Assembly: GCA_030789695.1 (NCBI GenBank)
Contig: CM061141.1
Coordinates: forward strand, 326,105,938 to 326,169,937
Length of the DNA: 64,000 nucleotides
Reading direction: 5' to 3'
DNA from: Scilla litardierei
Taxonomy: Eukaryota; Streptophyta; Magnoliopsida; Asparagales; Asparagaceae
Below are positions 35,249-47,117 of the stretch, piece by piece (positions within the stretch are counted from its first letter, which is position 1; the number at the start of each line of letters is the position of its first letter). The notes beneath the pieces are model-generated. The model did not search any database. It was not told the DNA's origin and saw only the letters and a list, made by a program, of their open reading frames with translations. The translations under genes were made by a program, and so were the position numbers.

Positions 35249-35533
35249 AAGTGCACTAAAAGTGCCGAATCGAAGCGCGAAGCTTCGGGAAGATTCCTAC
35301 GGCTTCTAAGATCAACCTATCAATAAGATATGAGCGATATGAATCTCGTCACGAATGACTTACTCCAAAACTCGACGATCTAAGGAAGAAGATAGAAAAT
35401 CACGACGAAACGAACGAAACCACAAACGACGAAAACGGAAGCTACGGAGATGGAAAACCACACACAAGGAGAAAATCCACCAAAACACATATATAATATA
35501 AATAATCCAGATACATGAAAACCAATCGTTACA

Positions 35534-35546
35534 TCCTCCCCAACTT
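35534..35546 (-). other. Polypurine tract of minus-strand Tekay element
   Basis: Minus-strand AAGTTGGGGAGGA directly before the 3' LTR. Confidence 0.85.
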
Positions 35547-35579
35547 AAGAAAAATTCCTTCCTCGGAATTTCCCAACAC

Positions 35580-38500
35580 TCACGTGTCCGGGAACAAAAG
35601 TGGGAAACGCTCTCGCATCTCATCCTCATTCTCCCAAGTAGACTCTCCAGGCGAGCCGTGTCACCACATCACCCTCACAAGATTGACAACCTTGTTCCGG
35701 AGCGACTTCTGACGCCTGTCCAGAACCCGCAATGGCTGCTGGTCATACGTCATATCAGGGCGAACGGTAATCTCCGAGAAATCCACAGCATGAGATGGAT
35801 CGCTAATGTATCGACGAAGCTGCGACACATGTAAAACATTGTGAACTCCTTCCAAATATGGCGGCACGGCTAAGCGGTAGGCTACCTCGCCAACTTTCTC
35901 CAAAATGTCAAACGGTCCAATGTATCGCGGGCTCAACTTCCCTCGCTTCCCAAAGAGAATCACACCACGATTCGGGAAAATTTTCAAGAACACATGGTCG
36001 CCCGGCTGAAACTCCAAAGGACGGCGTTTAGCATCTGCCCAATGCTTAAAACGGTCCTGAGCAATCCTCAACCTCTCCTGAATGTTCCTGACAACATCCA
36101 CAGCCTCCACAATCATCTCAGGTCCCAACAGCTCCCAATCTCCAACGTCATCCCAACTCAACGGCGATCGACATTTTCTCCTATAAAGAGCGACAAAAGG
36201 CGCCATGCCAATACTCGCCTGGAAGCTGTTGTTGTAGGAAAACTCTACCAGATGTAGATGGTCCTCCCACGAACCCTTGAAATCCAACATGCACGCACTC
36301 AGCATGTCCTCCAAGATCTGAATCGTCCTCTCAGACTGGCCATCCGTCTGCGGATGGTACGTCGTGCTGAAACTCAGACGCGTACCCAAACTCTTCTGCA
36401 AACTCTACCAGAACTGAGATGTGAACCTCGTGTCTCTGTCCGACACGATACTCACGGGGACTCCGTGAAGTCGTACGATCTCCTGCACGCTTCACGTTAC
36501 ATCACCATCTAAACTAGAAAAAGGAAATAGAAACGGAGAGTAAAAGAATTTACCTCCATATATCTCCTCGCTAGCGCCTCAGTGGACTGTCCTACTGGGA
36601 ACGGAATAAAGTGCACGGATTTGGTCAATCGATCTACGATCACCCAAATCGCGTCATTCTGCTTCGGACTCCGAGGTAGTCCAGTCACGCAATCCACAGT
36701 GATGTGTTGCCATTTCCACTCCGGAATCGGAAGCGGTTGTAGCAACCCTGCCGTACGCTGATGCTCCGCCTTTACCTGCTGGCAAACCAAGCACTTGGCT
36801 ACACTCCGAGCCACACTCCTCTTCATGCCATGCCACCAATAGTTCAGACGAAGATCCTTGTACATCTTGGTCCCACCAGGATGCACAGAATACGGCGAAC
36901 TGTGTGCCTCCACCATCAACTCCTCTCTAATATCCCCAGCTGGAATACACAACCTGGCTCCAAACCTCAGCGAGCCATCCTCATGAATCAAAAAGTCAGT
37001 CCACAGACTGGCTTCTACCTGCTCCCGAATCTTCACCAGCTTCGGATCCTCAGCCTGGCCAGCCTTGATCCGATCCACGATCGTCGACTGAATCTGCATA
37101 CTCATTAACGAAGAAGCCTCCCCAGGAAGAACAATCTCCACACCAGACTCGCAAAAATGCTGCTGCAATCTCCACTACGAGGTCAAAATCATCACCGCTG
37201 GAAGCCTACTCAGCGCATCAGGAACCACATTCACCTTGCCAGGGTGATACTGCAAATCAATCTCATAATCCGCCATGAGCTCCAACCATCGACGCTGTCG
37301 CATGTTGAGCTCCTTCTGAGTGAAAATATACTTCAAGCTTTTGTGATCGGTGAAGATCTTCACTTTCTCACTCAGCAGGAAGTGCCTCCAAATCTTGAGC
37401 GCAAACACCACAGCAGCCAACTCCAAGTCATGCGTCGGGTAATTCTTCTCATGAGTCTTGAGCTGACGCGAAGCATACACCACAACATGCCCGTGCTGAT
37501 GCAATACACAACCGAGACCCTTGCCAGAAGCATCGTAAAAGATCTCGAACCCACCGCTGCGATCAGGCACAACAAGAATAGGGGCAGTCGTCAATCTCTC
37601 CCTCAGAACACCAAAGGCATTCTCACAATCACCCGATCAAACAAAAGGTACATCCTTCCGCGTCAATCTGGTCATCGGCTCAGCAATACGGGAAAATTCC
37701 TTAATGAAGCGCCGATAGTAACCAGCAAGCCCAAGGAAACTCCTGATCTCAGATACTGACTGCGGAACAGGCCACTCGCTGATGGCCCTGATCTTCTCGG
37801 GATCCACTGAAATACCATCTCCAGTCACCACATGCTCGAGAAAAGCAACTCTGTCCAGCCAAAACTCGCACTTCGAAAACTTAGCATACAACCGATGCTT
37901 CCTCAGAATCTCCAACACTGTCCTCAAGTGCGATGCATGCTCTTCCTCCGACTTCGAATAGATCAGAATGTCGTCAATAAAGATAACGACGAACTTATCT
38001 AAAAAGTCGTAGAAAATCAGATTCATCAGATTCATGAAAACTGCGGGTGCATTGGTTACACCGAAAGGCATGACCACAAACTCGTAGTGTCCATACTTCG
38101 TCCTGAACGATGTCTTCGGAACATCTTCCTTCTTCACCTTCAGCTGATGATAACCACTCCTCAGATCCAACTTCGAAAACACACTCGAACCTCCAAGCTG
38201 ATCAAAAATATCATCGATGTGAGGCAACTGGTATTTATTCTTGATGGTCACCGCATTCAACTCCCGATAGTCCACGCACATGCGACGCGAACCGTCCTTC
38301 TTCCTCACCAGCAGCACCAGTGCTCCCCATGGAGACACACTAGGATTGATATAACCCTTCTGCAAAAGCTCATCCAGCTGCTTCCGCAATTCCTCCAACT
38401 CAGCGTGTGCCATACGATACGGCGCCTTTGAAATCGGCTGCGCTCCCGGAACAAGATCAATAGAAAATTCTAAAGCTCGATCAGGTGGCAATCCAGACAT

Positions 38501-38973
38501 CTCCTCGGGGAAGACGTCATCAAAGTTCCGCACAACCGCTGGCCTCTCCAGCTCCATCTGCATAGCTACAATCTCCACCGGTCTGGCCCGAAATCTGACC
38601 GGACCGAGCGAACTGCTACCCCGGCTGAACTCAAATACTGGATGTCCTGGAATCTCGAACACCACCTTCTTCCTCCGACAGTCGATCGTAGCATAGAAGC
38701 TCGCAAGCCAATCCATCCCAAGGACCGCATCATAGTTGATGATGTCGTGGACAATGAAGTCAGCGTAAAGCTCATGTCCACAAACCACCAACGAGCAAGA
38801 ATTACAACCACGATGCACCGAGACCACACCATTCCCTGTAGCGATATTCCAACTCTTGGAAAGAGGGGACGTCGACAAGGAATGCTTCTCCACGAAGCTT
38901 CGAGAAATAATGCACATCGATGCACCAGAGTCAAAGAGGACTCGGGCAGGAAATGTGCACACCAAAATCACAC
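35580..38973 (-). pseudogene. pol: Gypsy pol: protease, RT, RNase H, integrase and chromodomain (minus)
   Basis: Protease LFDSGAS near 38930 (intact triad, unlike the plus-strand copy); RT with [15 protein letters not shown] and FIDD near 38000; RNase H with YDASGKG, TDHKSL, DALSR; integrase finger (HSSPYSVHPGG, CLVCQ) and core (VDCVTG, VSDRDTRF, TDGQSERT); chromodomain-like end near 35590. Stops lie at 37637-37639, 37175-37177, 36406-36408 and 35661-35663. Each is explicable by one transition. A 71-bp intron-like segment interrupts the integrase core (36483-36553). All pieces are in one frame once that segment is removed. Confidence 0.92.
36483..36553 (-). other. Putative 71-bp intron inside integrase core
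   Basis: Minus strand: RYME codons, then GTAAAT...GTGCAG, then EIVRLHG codons. The plus-strand element has RYME-EIVKLHG with nothing between. 71 is not a multiple of three, and excision restores the exact frame of the downstream part. It is T-rich. GGAG occurs at both junctions. Confidence 0.6.
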
Positions 38974-39086
38974 CTACAAACAGTCTAACAATCAAGCCCT
39001 AGTCTAGCAAACAATCATGTTCAAGCAAACAACATTATCTAACAAACAAGGCCAAATAAGAAAGGAACAGCTAGAAGGAGAGTTAC
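38974..39086 (-). other. Putative 113-bp intron between gag and pol (minus)
   Basis: GTAACT...GTTTGTAG on the minus strand, T-rich. It splits the same Gly codon (phase 1, after Val-Ile-Thr) as 26960-27050 and excision gives an in-frame gag-pol. Confidence 0.6.
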
Positions 39087-40211
39087 CTGTGATAACCTCA
39101 TCCACAGCCTCGCTCTCCACAACGGTCATTAGAAAAGCATGCCTCTTCGGTGGAAAAGCCTGCTGAAAAGCCTGCCTCTGTGGGACAAGAGCTGCTCCAC
39201 GTCCAGCAGGAATAGGCGCTCTCTGCTGCAACGGCTGTGCTGCAACAGGTGCCCTCCGCAGCTGATTCGCATGCCGACAATCCTTCGCGACATGAGAAGC
39301 ATCACCACAAACCAAACACTGGCCCAAAAACTTCCTACACTGATCCTTGATGTGGCCAGGCTTGCCGCAGAAATGGCAAGTCTTCTGATTAGGCCCTCCT
39401 GGCCTCTTGAACTGCACCGGATGATTAGGCTTGAAACCAGGCCTAACCACCACCCTGGCATGCTCCACAGGCCTCTTCCCAGCACCAGAAACATGTCCTC
39501 TCCTCTGACTCAGGTTCAGCTCCTGCCTCCTCACCGAACCTTCTGATAAGAGTCCAGATCAGAGGAAGACATAAAACTCTGAAGCTCCAAAGCAAGCCCC
39601 TGCAGGAACCTCTGAGCCCTCTCATCAGCATCCTGCACCATCTTCGGTGCGAACCGACTCAGCCTAGTGAACTCTTGGTGGTACAGGTCCACCGTCAAGC
39701 TCCCTTGATTCAGATCAATAAAACACCGTAGCATCTCCTTCCTAGCAGCCTTCGGAAAGAACTCCTCATCAAACCTGGACTTAAAGGTAGCCCAAGCTAT
39801 CGGCTCCACCAGCATCTTCTCTTCCGCATCCCACCAGTTTCGAGCATTATCCTTGAGTTGCCTCTTCGCCAAATCAACCCATCCAGCCAGGCCGATCTTC
39901 GCCATCTTCAAATTATCCTCTATGTTCCGAATCCACTCATCGGCAGCTAGAGGACCCTCGGACCCATCAAAATAAGCAGGACCCAGCTCCTGAAATTGCT
40001 TCGCTCTCGGCTAGGAGCGAGGGGCATCCTGGATTGCCCGACCAGCTCGAACAACTGGAGCATTCTGGACTTGCAGGAGCACGCCCTACTGCACCTGCAT
40101 CATCTGAAGCATCATCCGCATCATCTCTCCATTGGTGGGCTCCCGCTCAGGCTCCTCGTCATGAGGGGGCGCACCACTACCTCCACCTCGGGTGAATCGC
40201 CTTCCTGCCAT
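39087..40211 (-). pseudogene. gag: Gypsy gag (minus-strand Tekay)
   Basis: Starts ATG at 40211 (Met-Ala-Gly-Arg-Arg). Same layout as 25789-26959: gag domain, then zinc knuckles near 39330-39390 (CHFCGKPGHIKDQC, CLVCGDASHVAKDC). Broken by TAG at 40086-40088 and 40011-40013 and by a frameshift near 39535. Both stops look like former CAG codons. Confidence 0.9.
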
Positions 40212-40692
40212 CTAATGACACAGAAAACGAAACAATTAGACTCATAGCTTATGACTCGGATGTCGAACTTAGTTTATTGGACATTCTAATATTATTATCG
40301 TTATTCCGATAATTCGTAGTTACAGAATGGACCTGCATGGGCCACCAACAAAACCTGTCACGCCCCGCTTCCCTAAAATGGAGGCGAGACGTGAAAAGGT
40401 CCGCACGAGAGTGGAGCTGTGAAGCCCCAAGCCCGATAAGCGTCAATAAAACATAAGCAGGTCCCTGTAACCACAGACGGAACAACAATAATAACACAAG
40501 GAGAGACAGAAATAAAATCTCAAATCTCAGAATTTGTCCAACATTAAAAATAAGTTCAACATCCAGAAAAGCCACCAGGCTAAAAGAAAGAGTCTAAAGG
40601 CCCAGAACAAGGCCAACAAAAGGGACAACATAACAAAGTATTGGTGCCACGCACCGACAACAAAACAGTCTAAACAACACCACAAACAGTCT

Positions 40693-40800
40693 CTACGACT
40701 GATCGCCCGTGTCCACGAAGTCCTCGTAAAACGCAGGCTCGGGCTCGGCGTCTGCAAACACCTCGTCCTCAACAATGAACTCAGGTTTAGGATCTAACAT
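40693..40800 (-). CDS. LTR-borne small acidic ORF (family c, right LTR)
   Basis: 35 codons, ATG in the hairpin and GDQS-stop at the end, as in 33439-33546. In the 5' LTR position it would be in the genomic RNA leader. Confidence 0.5.
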   Translation of the reverse strand: MLDPKPEFIVEDEVFADAEPEPAFYEDFVDTGDQS

Positions 40801-42089
40801 GTGTCACCCAAAAGAGTAAAGGGGCACATGTCAGCAAGTCTAAAAGACTTGGGCAAGGAAACTGAAAATGAAGGTAAACTAACAACCTAGCAGTTATAGT
40901 ATGCATGACATGGCAGTTATGGTATGAGGGCACAAGTAAGACATGGTGAAACAATAAGTGCAAGAGAACAATTTATCAGGGCATGTCAAGAGTAGCCAAG
41001 CTACTAACAATCTCAATCTTTTCACTAGTCACGTTTATAGTTATTTGTAGATGTTTACGCCTTACAGCTGAACTGTTGGACATTCACACTGATTGGCCGC
41101 TTAACACTACCCCAAAACCCAGAGTTTACGCCTTACAACTGAAGTTGCTGATCGGGCAGACTCCCAGTTGATTGGCCGCTTAACCCTTACCCCATCCCAC
41201 ACGTAAACAAGCCAGGGTCCCTGTACACGATGCTCAGTAAATGAGCCAGGGTTGCCCCGCACAAGAGCTTGTTTTTAGGTTCACAATTTGGCGTAGGGTT
41301 GTGTCCGCTAAAAGCAGGTGCCTAGCCTCAATCAATTCACTAGGTGTAGCGGAGCTACGTAGTCACGGGAACACTTAAAGAATGCAATGACATGACAATT
41401 AATTCGCGTACCGTTAATTGAAATTAAACATGACATGGTAGTTGTGCAACATGATAAATGTCGGGTCTAGCTTCGTTGTCAAGCTAGTTCCTGAAATTGC
41501 GCCTAGGCGAGTATCATTTCGTCGCCTAGTCTCTTTTACGCCTACAACAAGCAAATGGCCTAAAACATGGCCTAAAACCCTAAGTGGCAAGTTTCACTTG
41601 CCTAGCACCGAGGATGACGATCACGAAGGTTCGTCTCACAGATGCTGATCTACGGGGAAAGTCGCTGTTAAGGAGAAACAACCATCAAACAACATCCATT
41701 TTTATTAGGGTTTCACAAAAATCACAAAACGGGTTATGAGAACATCAAAGGATCGATCACTACCTTAGGAAGCGGAAGAACGATATCGAGCAAGCACGGC
41801 GACGGAAGAACGATTCTGGGAAACTAGGGTTCAGATCTGGAGATGGGGAGAAATTCTGGAGAAATGGGGTTATGGTGATTTTCCGGGGTTTTCCGGTACC
41901 TAGAGGTGGTGGCCGGCCAAAATGGAGAGCGGGAGGAGCTCTTGATGAAGGAGGAGGGCTAGGGTTAAATGGATGATGATTTGGGGAAGAAAGAGGCTCA
42001 TGAGAAATGAAATAAGAAAAGAAAAACGTTTGGGGGGTTTAAATAGGAAGAGCTGACGGCTGCCCAGAAATTAGGGTTTCGACACTGAT

Positions 42090-42503
42090 TAGTCGGTCAA
42101 AGAGCAACCTCTGACTGACTAGTTTGGGAACTAGTCGGTCGGTTGACCAACGCAGACCGACTAAGTGTAAACAGTAACTCCCGACGAAAAATAGGATTTA
42201 GATTTAGTCGGTCAAAGAACAACTACTGACCGACTAGTTTCTCATCTAGTCGGTCGACGAACGTTCTTAGACCGACTAAGAATGAATAGTACTTGGTATC
42301 AAAATGATCATAGAACTAGTCGGTTAAAGAACGATTGCTGACCGACTAGTTTGCAACCTAGTCGGTCGACAAATGTTCTTAGACCGACTAACGATAAACA
42401 GTAACTCCTGTACAATTGATTCAATGAACTAGTCGGTTCCAGTAGAGTTCCTAACCCACTAGATCTCAATCTAGTCGGTTGGTCCCCCTTCTTGAACCAA
42501 CTA
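42090..42503 (-). repeat. Palindromic TAGTCGGT array in Gypsy 5' LTR, four units
   Basis: Counterpart of 34835-35248, 42 bp from the TATA at 42036-42047. Confidence 0.93.
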
Positions 42504-42793
42504 AAGTGCACTAAAAGTGCCGAATCAAAGCGCAAAGCTTCGGGAAGATTCCTACAGCTTCTAGGATCAACCTATCACTAAGATATGAGCGATATGAAGC
42601 TCTTCACGAATTACTTACTCAAAAACTCGACGATCTAAGGAAGACGCTAGAAAATCACGACGAAACGAACGAAACCACAAACGACGAAAACGGAAGCTAC
42701 GGAGATGGAAAACCACACACAAGGAGAAAATCCACCAAAACACATATATAATATAAATAATCTAGATACATGAAAACCAGTCGTTACACATTG

Positions 42794-43070
42794 CCTTGGC
42801 ATTGTTCACCTCCGCGGCGACCTCCGCGGTAGTCCACTTCGCGAAGTCTTCTTCAGCGGGCTCGACATACTCCGTTAGTGTGGCTCTCCAAATTGAAGTG
42901 ATCTAGAGGAAGGTTTCCATCTGGCATTTCCAGTATCCATAATTGACACCGTTGAAGTGAGGAGGCCTAGTTGAGGAGTGTCCTTCCATCACTGAAGAAG
43001 CTCCTTCACGATTCTTGAAGGTGCTGTAGTCGGAAGGTGGACGAACGTTCTTGTTGTCGTTAGTAGACAT
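42794..43070 (-). pseudogene. Outer Copia gag, N-terminal piece
   Basis: Starts Met-Ser-Thr-Asn-Asp at 43070 and has the FNGVNYGYWK motif. An in-frame TAG at 42903-42905 stands where the inner copy has CGG. Continues at 33101 after the Tekay insertion. Confidence 0.88.
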
Positions 43071-43082
43071 AGCTATGAACTT

Positions 43083-43095
43083 GGATTTGATACCA
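43083..43095 (-). other. Degenerate initiator tRNA-Met primer site (outer Copia)
   Basis: Minus-strand TGGTATCAAATCC, differing at two positions from the intact TGGTATCAGAGCC at 9094-9106. Confidence 0.8.
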
Positions 43096-43097
43096 AA

Positions 43098-44816
43098 TGT
43101 AATGCCTTGATAGCTACTGCACAAGTACTAGAGGGGGGGGGGTGAATAGTACTTTAAAATAATCAAGAGTATAGTTCCTAATTATTGTGCAAACACTAGC
43201 AACAATGCGGAATGAAAATTGACAACAATAAAATCCAATGCAAACACGCGATGTAACGGGTTCGGATCCACCCAAGTCTCCCCGAATTGTTACCAGCGAT
43301 CCTACGTCCCAGACACCCGGATCCCCTCCGGCTAATTGAGTTAGAATCCTCTAACCCAAGTTTTGCACTATGAAATTCTTGTAGAAAACTTCTACAAGAT
43401 CAAATCATACACAAAACGAAACGTGACTCCCACAAACCGGGATCACGATCTTCTATCACAACCGAGAGATAAACTTGAAATATCAAAGTAATTGAAACAA
43501 TAAACACTTACAATGCCTTGAGTAAAACTTATAGATTTTAGGGCAAGAAGGATTATGAGGAAGAAGCAAGCACCAAACCCTAGCTCCACCAAGATGAGTA
43601 GCAATAGATGGCTAGGGAGAAGTTGGTGACTTGGATTCAAGCTCTTAGCTTGAGTAGCTCACAATGAATGAGAATATCTCTTGAGGAATAAGAGTGAGGG
43701 AGAGATTCTTGTGAAGTGAGGGAGGTTGGAAATGAGAATTGAATGCTATTCTCTTTGATCTCAAAATCTCAATAATATCAGCCTTGAATGCAAGCAATAA
43801 GCTCATCAAGTATAAATAGGATAGAGAGAAGAGAGAAGCAAAATTCGTAGCATTAAATGCTCAATAGATCTATTTCTGAAGCTGCTTAATCGGTCTAAGA
43901 AGGATTAATGACCGATTAGTTTTGCAACTAGTTGGTCGGTGAACCTTCTTGGACCGACTAGATGGTTGACAGGGAAGATAGTGAATTCAAGAGATTGAAC
44001 TAGTCGGTCTAAGAAGAAACACCAACCGACTAGTTTGACAACTAGTCGGTCGATGAACCTTCTTGGACCGACTAATAGATCAACATTAAATGGAGCTGAA
44101 TTTCACAAGGAAAACTAGTCGTTCTAAGAAGGATTGCCAACCGACTAGTTTGACAACTAGTCGGTCGGTAATTCTTCTTTGACCGACTAACAAGTCAACA
44201 GTAGCTAGGCTGAAATATATAAGGATAACTAGTCGGTCTGAGAAGGATTTCCAACCGACTAGTTTGACAACTAGTCGGTCGGTGAACCTTCTTGGACCGA
44301 CTAATTGGTCAACAGTGCCGAGGCTGAATTGAACTAGGAAAACTAGTCGGTTCAAGAAGGATTTCCAACCGACTAAATTTTCATCTAGTCGGTTGGTTCT
44401 TCTTCTTGAACCAACTAAGATGCATACGAAGCCGTGAAATGAAGCGATAAGCTTTGGGAAAGTTTCTAATGGCTTCTAAGACAATCCTAGATCTAAGATA
44501 TGAGCGTTATGAAGATAGTTAAGCAAATCCTACTCAAGGCTTAACATTCTATACGATGAAGCTAGAAGACAATAAAATAAACATGACGAACCGTCTTCAA
44601 AGCTTCAATCCGAATTCCTTGACTTCATTAATAACTCCTTGAGTTTCAACGAAGCTTCAGGCACACGATCACGCGCTTTAAGAAGTTTTGGGGCGTCGCT
44701 TGAGATGTACGAAGTAATTTGGCGACGATCTCCATAACTGCGCTCAAAGAGAATTAGTTCACGATATTTATGTTTGTTCATCATCAAAACCAAATCCGGG
44801 GAATCAATACTCAACA
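43098..44816 (-). repeat. 5' LTR of outer Copia
   Basis: 1719 bp, TGTAATGCC...CTCAACA. TATA on the minus strand at 43809-43820; five palindromic units at 43887-44417, 66 bp upstream of it. Internal match to 1-593 plus 11189-11659. Confidence 0.93.
43887..44417 (-). repeat. Palindromic TAGTCGGT array, five units
   Basis: Intact version of the array that the inner Copia disrupted in the other LTR. The clearest unit is 44228-44304: arms TAGTCGGTCTGAGAAGG and CCTTCTTGGACCGACTA with inner ACCGACTAGTT and AACTAGTCGGT. Confidence 0.95.
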
Positions 44817-46587
44817 AGATGCGCTAGATCATTTTCTCGGGACGTGGAGCTGCTTACTCATATATCATTCAACGAATAAAAACATGCCAAAGACTTTTAT
44901 CTCGATATCCTGATCATATAAGGATGCAACCCAAGAATATCAAAACGATATGAAATATGAAATCATTCTAGAATTAGCATCGTCTGAAGCATCTAAAGTA
45001 ATATACATAATCATAGATTGCACACTTTTCAATTGATCGCTTTTAATTTGGAGTATAAGAAGTATCACATAATATGGAGCAATAAGAATAGAAAGAAATG
45101 GTGTTCATGAAATGCATGCCAAATTTCAATTCCTGGACTTCGTAATACTTCTAGTAATCTCCCTGAGGATAGAAAATTACCTAGCCCAGGTTGTCATGCA
45201 CAGGCAAGTAGTTACACTCTCACACATCATTGGATCCTCTCCCCCAAGCTTATCTATAAGCGTGGTGGCATCAAATAAAACAATACGACTTTTCTACATT
45301 TTTTGAAGCTCCAAGAAAAAATAAAAGATGGAAGAAAGGAAAAAGAGAAAGAAGTGGGATCGTGTACATACATATGAACTTCTTTTTGTTTTTGTTTTTT
45401 CTCTTTTTTTCTTTTTTTTCTTTTCTTCTTCTTCTTCTTTTTTTTCAAAACTCATAAACATAATAAGAATCCCAAATCGAAGATAGAGATATGCATGTAT
45501 ATTTTTTCTTTTGATTTTGGGGAATGGAGCTTGGATTTTATAGCAAGGGGAAGATGCTAATATAAGATTAGGTAAAGGGAGATTCACCAGTGATTTTAAG
45601 TATAGAAATGATGTTCAAGATATGTGGAGAAAGAAAAATATGCAACGCTCAGTTCACTCTTTAGAATGTGCATGACAACTTCAGCAGAGCAATGTAATTT
45701 ACTCAATTTGATCTCATAAAGTAAACTAATCCAGTTATATCAAAATGGCATACATTCAATCAACCTGAAAGTAAGCGTACAATTTTTATGCAAAAAGAAG
45801 TGATATCAGACAACAAAGCAATACTCCAAATTTAGGCAATCAATGCGTGAAGCTTGGTGTGTTTTCTATGAAACGTATACAATATAAATCATCAGACTCA
45901 GCTAATGGTAGATTTCATTCACATTCATATATAAAGATGCAGGTTTCTATTCTCGCATGCATAGCAAAGTATAGCATATGATATCTGAAATAAAAACGAT
46001 GGCACGACAAGATAATATGCATATAGATGTAAGCTAATTCCACATCATCTTCATCACAGAAAATTCATCTCTAGCAAAAAGAACAAAAGAAATTAAGATA
46101 AAGGAAAAATAAGAACACTGTACATATGCAGCACACACAAAAGTAAGAAAATGTGATGCATGAAAAATAAAATGAAAAAGTGGGTGAAAATAAGTGTAAA
46201 AAAAGAAAGGTGGAAAAATGAAAATAAAAAGGAAGAAAAATGAAAAGTGCGTGAGACACTCACTCCCCCCAAGCTAAACTGCATAATGTCCTCAATGTGC
46301 TAAGTGTGGCACAAAGAGAGATATGATATGGGTGAGGTGGGTGAGGATGCATGCATGATAAAGTGGGAAAAAATAAAAGAAAATGAGATGGATATGCATG
46401 TGAAGCGTGCAGAGATCAAGATGGTGCAATGTAAGGGTCCCAAAAATACCTACCCTCTCCCAGGATGATATAGATATATATGAGCAAAATGTGACCAAAA
46501 AGTGTGGGCGGGAGGGTGCACAAAATCAGCAGAATAAAAGATAGCACCACAACATCAGCAAAAATACTGGAGGCATCAAGTGTGTGC

Positions 46588-46959
46588 CTAAGCTGGTGGA
46601 GCACTAGCACCGTCCTGTGGTGGAGGAGGTGGTGGAGGTGCCTGATGGGAAGTGGGACGGGTAGCGACAGGTGGGGGCTGTGACAGTCGCACAAGAATCT
46701 GGTTCAAGCTAGCCTGAATACCAGTGAGTAAAGCGACGCGACACTGTACAGAACTAACCGTGGTAGCCAGGGCCTTAAAATCTCCTCTAAGCCCACTAAC
46801 TGCCCCCTCTAGAGCACTTAGGTGCTGAACTAGGGTATCAGGGGAAGGTGGAGCAGAGGGTCGAACAGGTGGGGAACGGGGCGACCGAGCACTGCTACCA
46901 TATACCAGTGGTGCCACTACGGGGTGTGTGTTTGTGGTGCTTTGCTCACTAAAAGACAC
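46588..46959 (-). pseudogene. Athila third-ORF remnant (C-terminal part only)
   Basis: About 124 codons. RPSAPPSPDTL, the VSGLRGD segment and the Pro-rich PPPPPPPQDG end match the end of the ORF at 55268-57473. The large N-terminal domain (some 400 residues there) is missing: only about 160 bp separate this frame from the internal promoter array. A deletion removed it. Confidence 0.75.
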
Positions 46960-47117
46960 TCAGCCTCTGTTGGAGGCTGAGATGCAGGAATGCTCTCAGA
47001 AGTGTGAGCAGCAGCAGAAGCTGAGACTGTAACATAGGGCAATTGGGGAAGGAGCTCGGGCGACAGAAACGATTTGGGAAATTTTTGGAAATTTGGGGAT
47101 TTGAGCCGCGCGATTTC

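Larger units (their letters stand above)
33102..35533 (-). repeat. 3' LTR of minus-strand Tekay element
   Basis: Carries four palindromic units (34835-35248), a minus-strand TATA (34781-34792, CCTATTTAAACC), a donor-like CCTAAG/GTAGTGA near 34506, and the hairpin/acidic ORF at 33439-33580. Confidence 0.94.
33102..42788 (-). mobile_element. Tekay-like chromovirus, minus strand, decayed
   Basis: 9.69 kb; LTRs 33102-35533 and 40356-42788 (2432 and 2433 bp). Right target copy CATTG (42789-42793), left copy TATTG (33097-33101), a C-to-T change; the uninterrupted gag relative at 8810-8850 has CATTG. Same gene order as 23252-32898, but six premature stops and one gag frameshift. Confidence 0.94.
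40356..42788 (-). repeat. 5' LTR of minus-strand Tekay element
   Basis: Partner of 33102-35533. TATA at 42036-42047, four palindromic units at 42090-42503, hairpin at 40794-40834. The leader (40321-40355) carries the same non-standard putative primer site as the plus-strand element. Confidence 0.94.
1..44816 (-). mobile_element. Outer SIRE/Maximus-like Ty1-copia element, 3' LTR cut by the window edge
   Basis: A minus-strand Copia element. Its 5' LTR is at 43098-44816, gag runs leftward from 43070 in four pieces, pol lies at 15262-18350, a further ORF at 13033-14508, and the 3' LTR is split between 1-593 and 11189-11659. Removing the nested insertions (594-11183, 19138-22148, 23252-32898, 33102-42788, each with a target duplication) rejoins the parts in order. 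The domain order protease-integrase-RT-RNase H is Copia. The Lys-rich gag with a CX2CX3-4HX4C knuckle and the extra ORF downstream of pol fit the SIRE/Maximus lineage; that assignment is from family knowledge, not a search. Base 1 corresponds to about 43753 in the other LTR, so some 655 bp of the 3' LTR lie off the window. AGATG at 44817-44821 is the expected right target copy; the left copy is not visible. Confidence 0.9.

Noticed and set aside
45254..45587. Lys-rich minus-strand frames
   Set aside because: They translate a T/C-rich tract in the Athila 3' noncoding region; simple sequence.
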